Shown here in pieces: positions 62,789 through 64,000 of a stretch of DNA of 64,000 nucleotides. The stretch spans positions 74,501 to 138,500 of the forward strand of contig NZ_NSFV01000006.1 of NCBI RefSeq assembly GCF_002295115.1, in the 5' to 3' direction. A model generated the notes under the pieces. That model saw nothing but the letters and a program-made list of their open reading frames with translations. It was not told the DNA's origin and did no database searches. Source of the DNA: Mesorhizobium sp. WSM4311. GTDB lineage: Bacteria > Pseudomonadota > Alphaproteobacteria > Rhizobiales > Rhizobiaceae. The number at the start of each line of letters is the position of its first letter. Position 1 is the stretch's first letter. Position numbers and translations under genes: made by a program.

Positions 62789-63157
62789 TCAACTGGTCGG
62801 CTTTGGCAATGCCGACCGTTGGGCCGACCCTTGGGCCTGTCCTTGGGCTGATCCCTGCGGCGCTGATGGCGCGCGGCTGACCGCCTGGCGCAGGTTTTCC
62901 GCCTCGACGCCGCGCTGGCGCGCCAGTTTGCGGTAGCGGCCCTGCTTGACCCAGGTCGCCAGGCTGCCGACGATCATGCCGATGGCAAGCGCCAGGAACA
63001 GGAAAATGAACAGCGGCAAGGTGAGCGTCAGCTTCGGATTGCCGGGATTGAACGGATCCAGCGTGAAGGCGACGAGTTCGCGGTTGGCGACGGCCAGCGC
63101 GATCAGGATGATCGCCAGGGGCACGAAGACCACGATGAGCATGAAACGATTGAGCAT
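62789..63157 (-). CDS. LapA-domain (DUF1049) membrane protein
   Basis: The 122-residue protein has two helices (MLIVVFVPLAIILIALAVAN and LPLFIFLFLALAIGMIVGSL) separated by a short loop, then WVKQGRYRKLARQ, the LapA/DUF1049 pattern. The C-terminal tail has an imperfect repeat, SAPQGSAQGQAQGSAQ, probably disordered. LapA-type proteins act in lipopolysaccharide assembly. It is 30 nt downstream of ihfB. Confidence 0.85.
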   Translation of the reverse strand: MLNRFMLIVVFVPLAIILIALAVANRELVAFTLDPFNPGNPKLTLTLPLFIFLFLALAIGMIVGSLATWVKQGRYRKLARQRGVEAENLRQAVSRAPSAPQGSAQGQAQGSAQRSALPKPTS

Positions 63158-63187
63158 TATGTTTTCCGTCGGAAGTTGGCGCTGCGC

Positions 63188-63472
63188 CTACTTGCCGCCG
63201 TTCAGCCTTTCGCGCAGTTCCTTGCCGGTCTTGAAGAACGGCACCCATTTCTCCTCGACCTCGACGGATTCGCCGGTGCGCGGGTTGCGGCCGGTACGGG
63301 CGGGACGGTTTTTCACCGAAAAGGCACCGAATCCGCGCAACTCGACCCGGTTGCCTTCGGCGAGTGCGTCGGTGATCTCGTCGAAGATCGCGCCGACGAT
63401 GTTTTCGACGTCGCGCAGGAAAAGATGCGGATTGCGCGTAGCAATAATCTGCACAAGTTCGGACTTGATCAT
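63188..63472 (-). CDS. ihfB: Integration host factor, beta subunit
   Basis: The 94-residue DNA-bending protein starts [20 protein letters not shown] and has [20 protein letters not shown], then [10 protein letters not shown], with the proline-tipped arm and K/R pattern of IhfB. It forms a heterodimer with IhfA and bends DNA by about 160 degrees. Gene order sppA-ihfB-lapA is common in alphaproteobacteria and supports the neighbouring calls. Confidence 0.96.
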   Translation of the reverse strand: MIKSELVQIIATRNPHLFLRDVENIVGAIFDEITDALAEGNRVELRGFGAFSVKNRPARTGRNPRTGESVEVEEKWVPFFKTGKELRERLNGGK

Positions 63473-63552
63473 CAGACGGGTCCCCGTGAAAGCAGTTCGG
63501 TCGAAATTATGAGGATGATTTTATTGGCTTTTTCAGCTGTCCCAAACCGCGC

Positions 63553-64000
63553 TCAAGGGTGCCAGACAGAAACGAGGCCGTCAAGAAACAAGCGGTCGGC
63601 GCCAAGTTCGTGGATGACATCACTGCTGTAGTCCGGCAGGCCAAGCGCGCTGCCCACCGTTTTTACCATGGCTTTTGACCACAGGAAGCTGCCGCGCCGC
63701 TCCGTATCCTTCCATTCGACCACCTTGAGCTTGGCGTCGACACCCTTGGTCGCCAGCCAGTTGATCGCCTCGGTTTCGCCGCCGACGGCGTCGATCAGCC
63801 CGTTGGCGACACCCTGGCGGCCAGTAAAGATCGATCCGTCGGCCAGCGCCAGCGCCTGTTCGTGGGTCATCTTGCGGCGTTCGGCGACGATGCCGACAAA
63901 CCAGTCGTAGCTGTCGAGGATGAGCTTGCGGACCATGGCGCGCTCGTCGTCATTGGTCGGCTTGAAAGGAGAAGGCGAAGCCTTGAGCGGCGAGGATTTC
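63553..64000 (-). CDS. sppA: Signal peptide peptidase SppA, C-terminal part (continues beyond window)
   Basis: The frame is open to the right edge of the window, which removes the N-terminal part. The visible 148 residues, KSSPLKASPSPFKPTNDDER onward, contain DSYDWFVGIVAERRKMTHEQ and SIFTGRQGVANGLIDAVGG, the end-of-domain motif of short SppA (family S49). The catalytic serine and lysine lie outside. SppA degrades cleaved signal peptides in the inner membrane. It is 80 nt upstream of ihfB. Confidence 0.9.
   Translation of the reverse strand, partial: KSSPLKASPSPFKPTNDDERAMVRKLILDSYDWFVGIVAERRKMTHEQALALADGSIFTGRQGVANGLIDAVGGETEAINWLATKGVDAKLKVVEWKDTERRGSFLWSKAMVKTVGSALGLPDYSSDVIHELGADRLFLDGLVSVWHP

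Noticed and set aside
1..64000. CRISPR arrays, tRNA or rRNA genes, IS elements and prophage genes
   Set aside because: No regular repeat-spacer pattern, cloverleaf, transposase or phage structural motif was seen on either strand by reading; a tRNAscan or IS search would settle it.

Overview
The window looks like a chromosomal segment of an alphaproteobacterium of the order Rhizobiales, most likely Mesorhizobium or a close relative. The evidence is the high G+C, the rhizobial gene neighbourhoods (cysG-DUF2849-cysI-cysH-DUF934; polA followed by an αr7-like small RNA and an M20 peptidase; an OlsB-type acyltransferase; a LacI-controlled sugar ABC operon) and the style of the intergenic palindromes. 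I saw no tRNA, rRNA, CRISPR, IS or prophage. Most genes are intact housekeeping or metabolic genes; one decayed gene lies at about 33.0-33.4 kb.

Layout. 0-2.5 kb: copper-handling genes (PCuAC end, YcnI/DUF1775, CopC-CopD fusion). 2.7-4.1 kb: gnd. 4.1-13.0 kb: a LacI-type regulator divergent from a sugar ABC operon (binding protein, two permeases, ATPase) that continues into a TIM-barrel isomerase/lyase, a Gfo/Idh/MocA dehydrogenase and an aldo/keto reductase. Two copies of a CTG-N-AACGTT-N-CAG operator lie in the divergent region. 13.0-26.0 kb: an unusual block of mostly exported proteins: two divergent secreted serine proteases, a MORN-repeat protein, and a five-gene leftward run encoding a Tat-type caspase-like protease, a Cys-rich secreted protein, a one-TM protein, a WD40-caspase protein and a Memo-CapA fusion. 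This block is the best candidate for an undescribed system.

26.2-41.7 kb: zur, polA (proofreading residues altered), a C-rich multi-hairpin sRNA (αr7/Smr7C-like), M20 dipeptidase, RNase D, small membrane proteins, a pseudogene remnant, class A PBP, SDR, MDR plus AraC regulator, a YbaL-type antiporter and a host-attachment family protein. 42.0-46.9 kb: the assimilatory sulfate reduction operon. 47-64 kb: GMC oxidoreductase, DJ-1/PfpI protein, fatty acid desaturase, grpE with a possible RpoH promoter, a TRIC-like channel flanked by degenerate repeats, olsB with a Pho-box-like site, a hybrid histidine kinase, AcuI-like reductase, lspA, two RNA-methyltransferase-type genes, a WYL regulator, VOC and EVE proteins, an ornithine cyclodeaminase homologue, a LapA-domain protein, ihfB and the C-terminal part of sppA.

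All identifications come from reading the translated sequence and recalling family motifs; no database search was run. Start codons were chosen from conserved N-termini, signal peptides, Shine-Dalgarno spacing and gene overlaps, and are stated where they decide a boundary.
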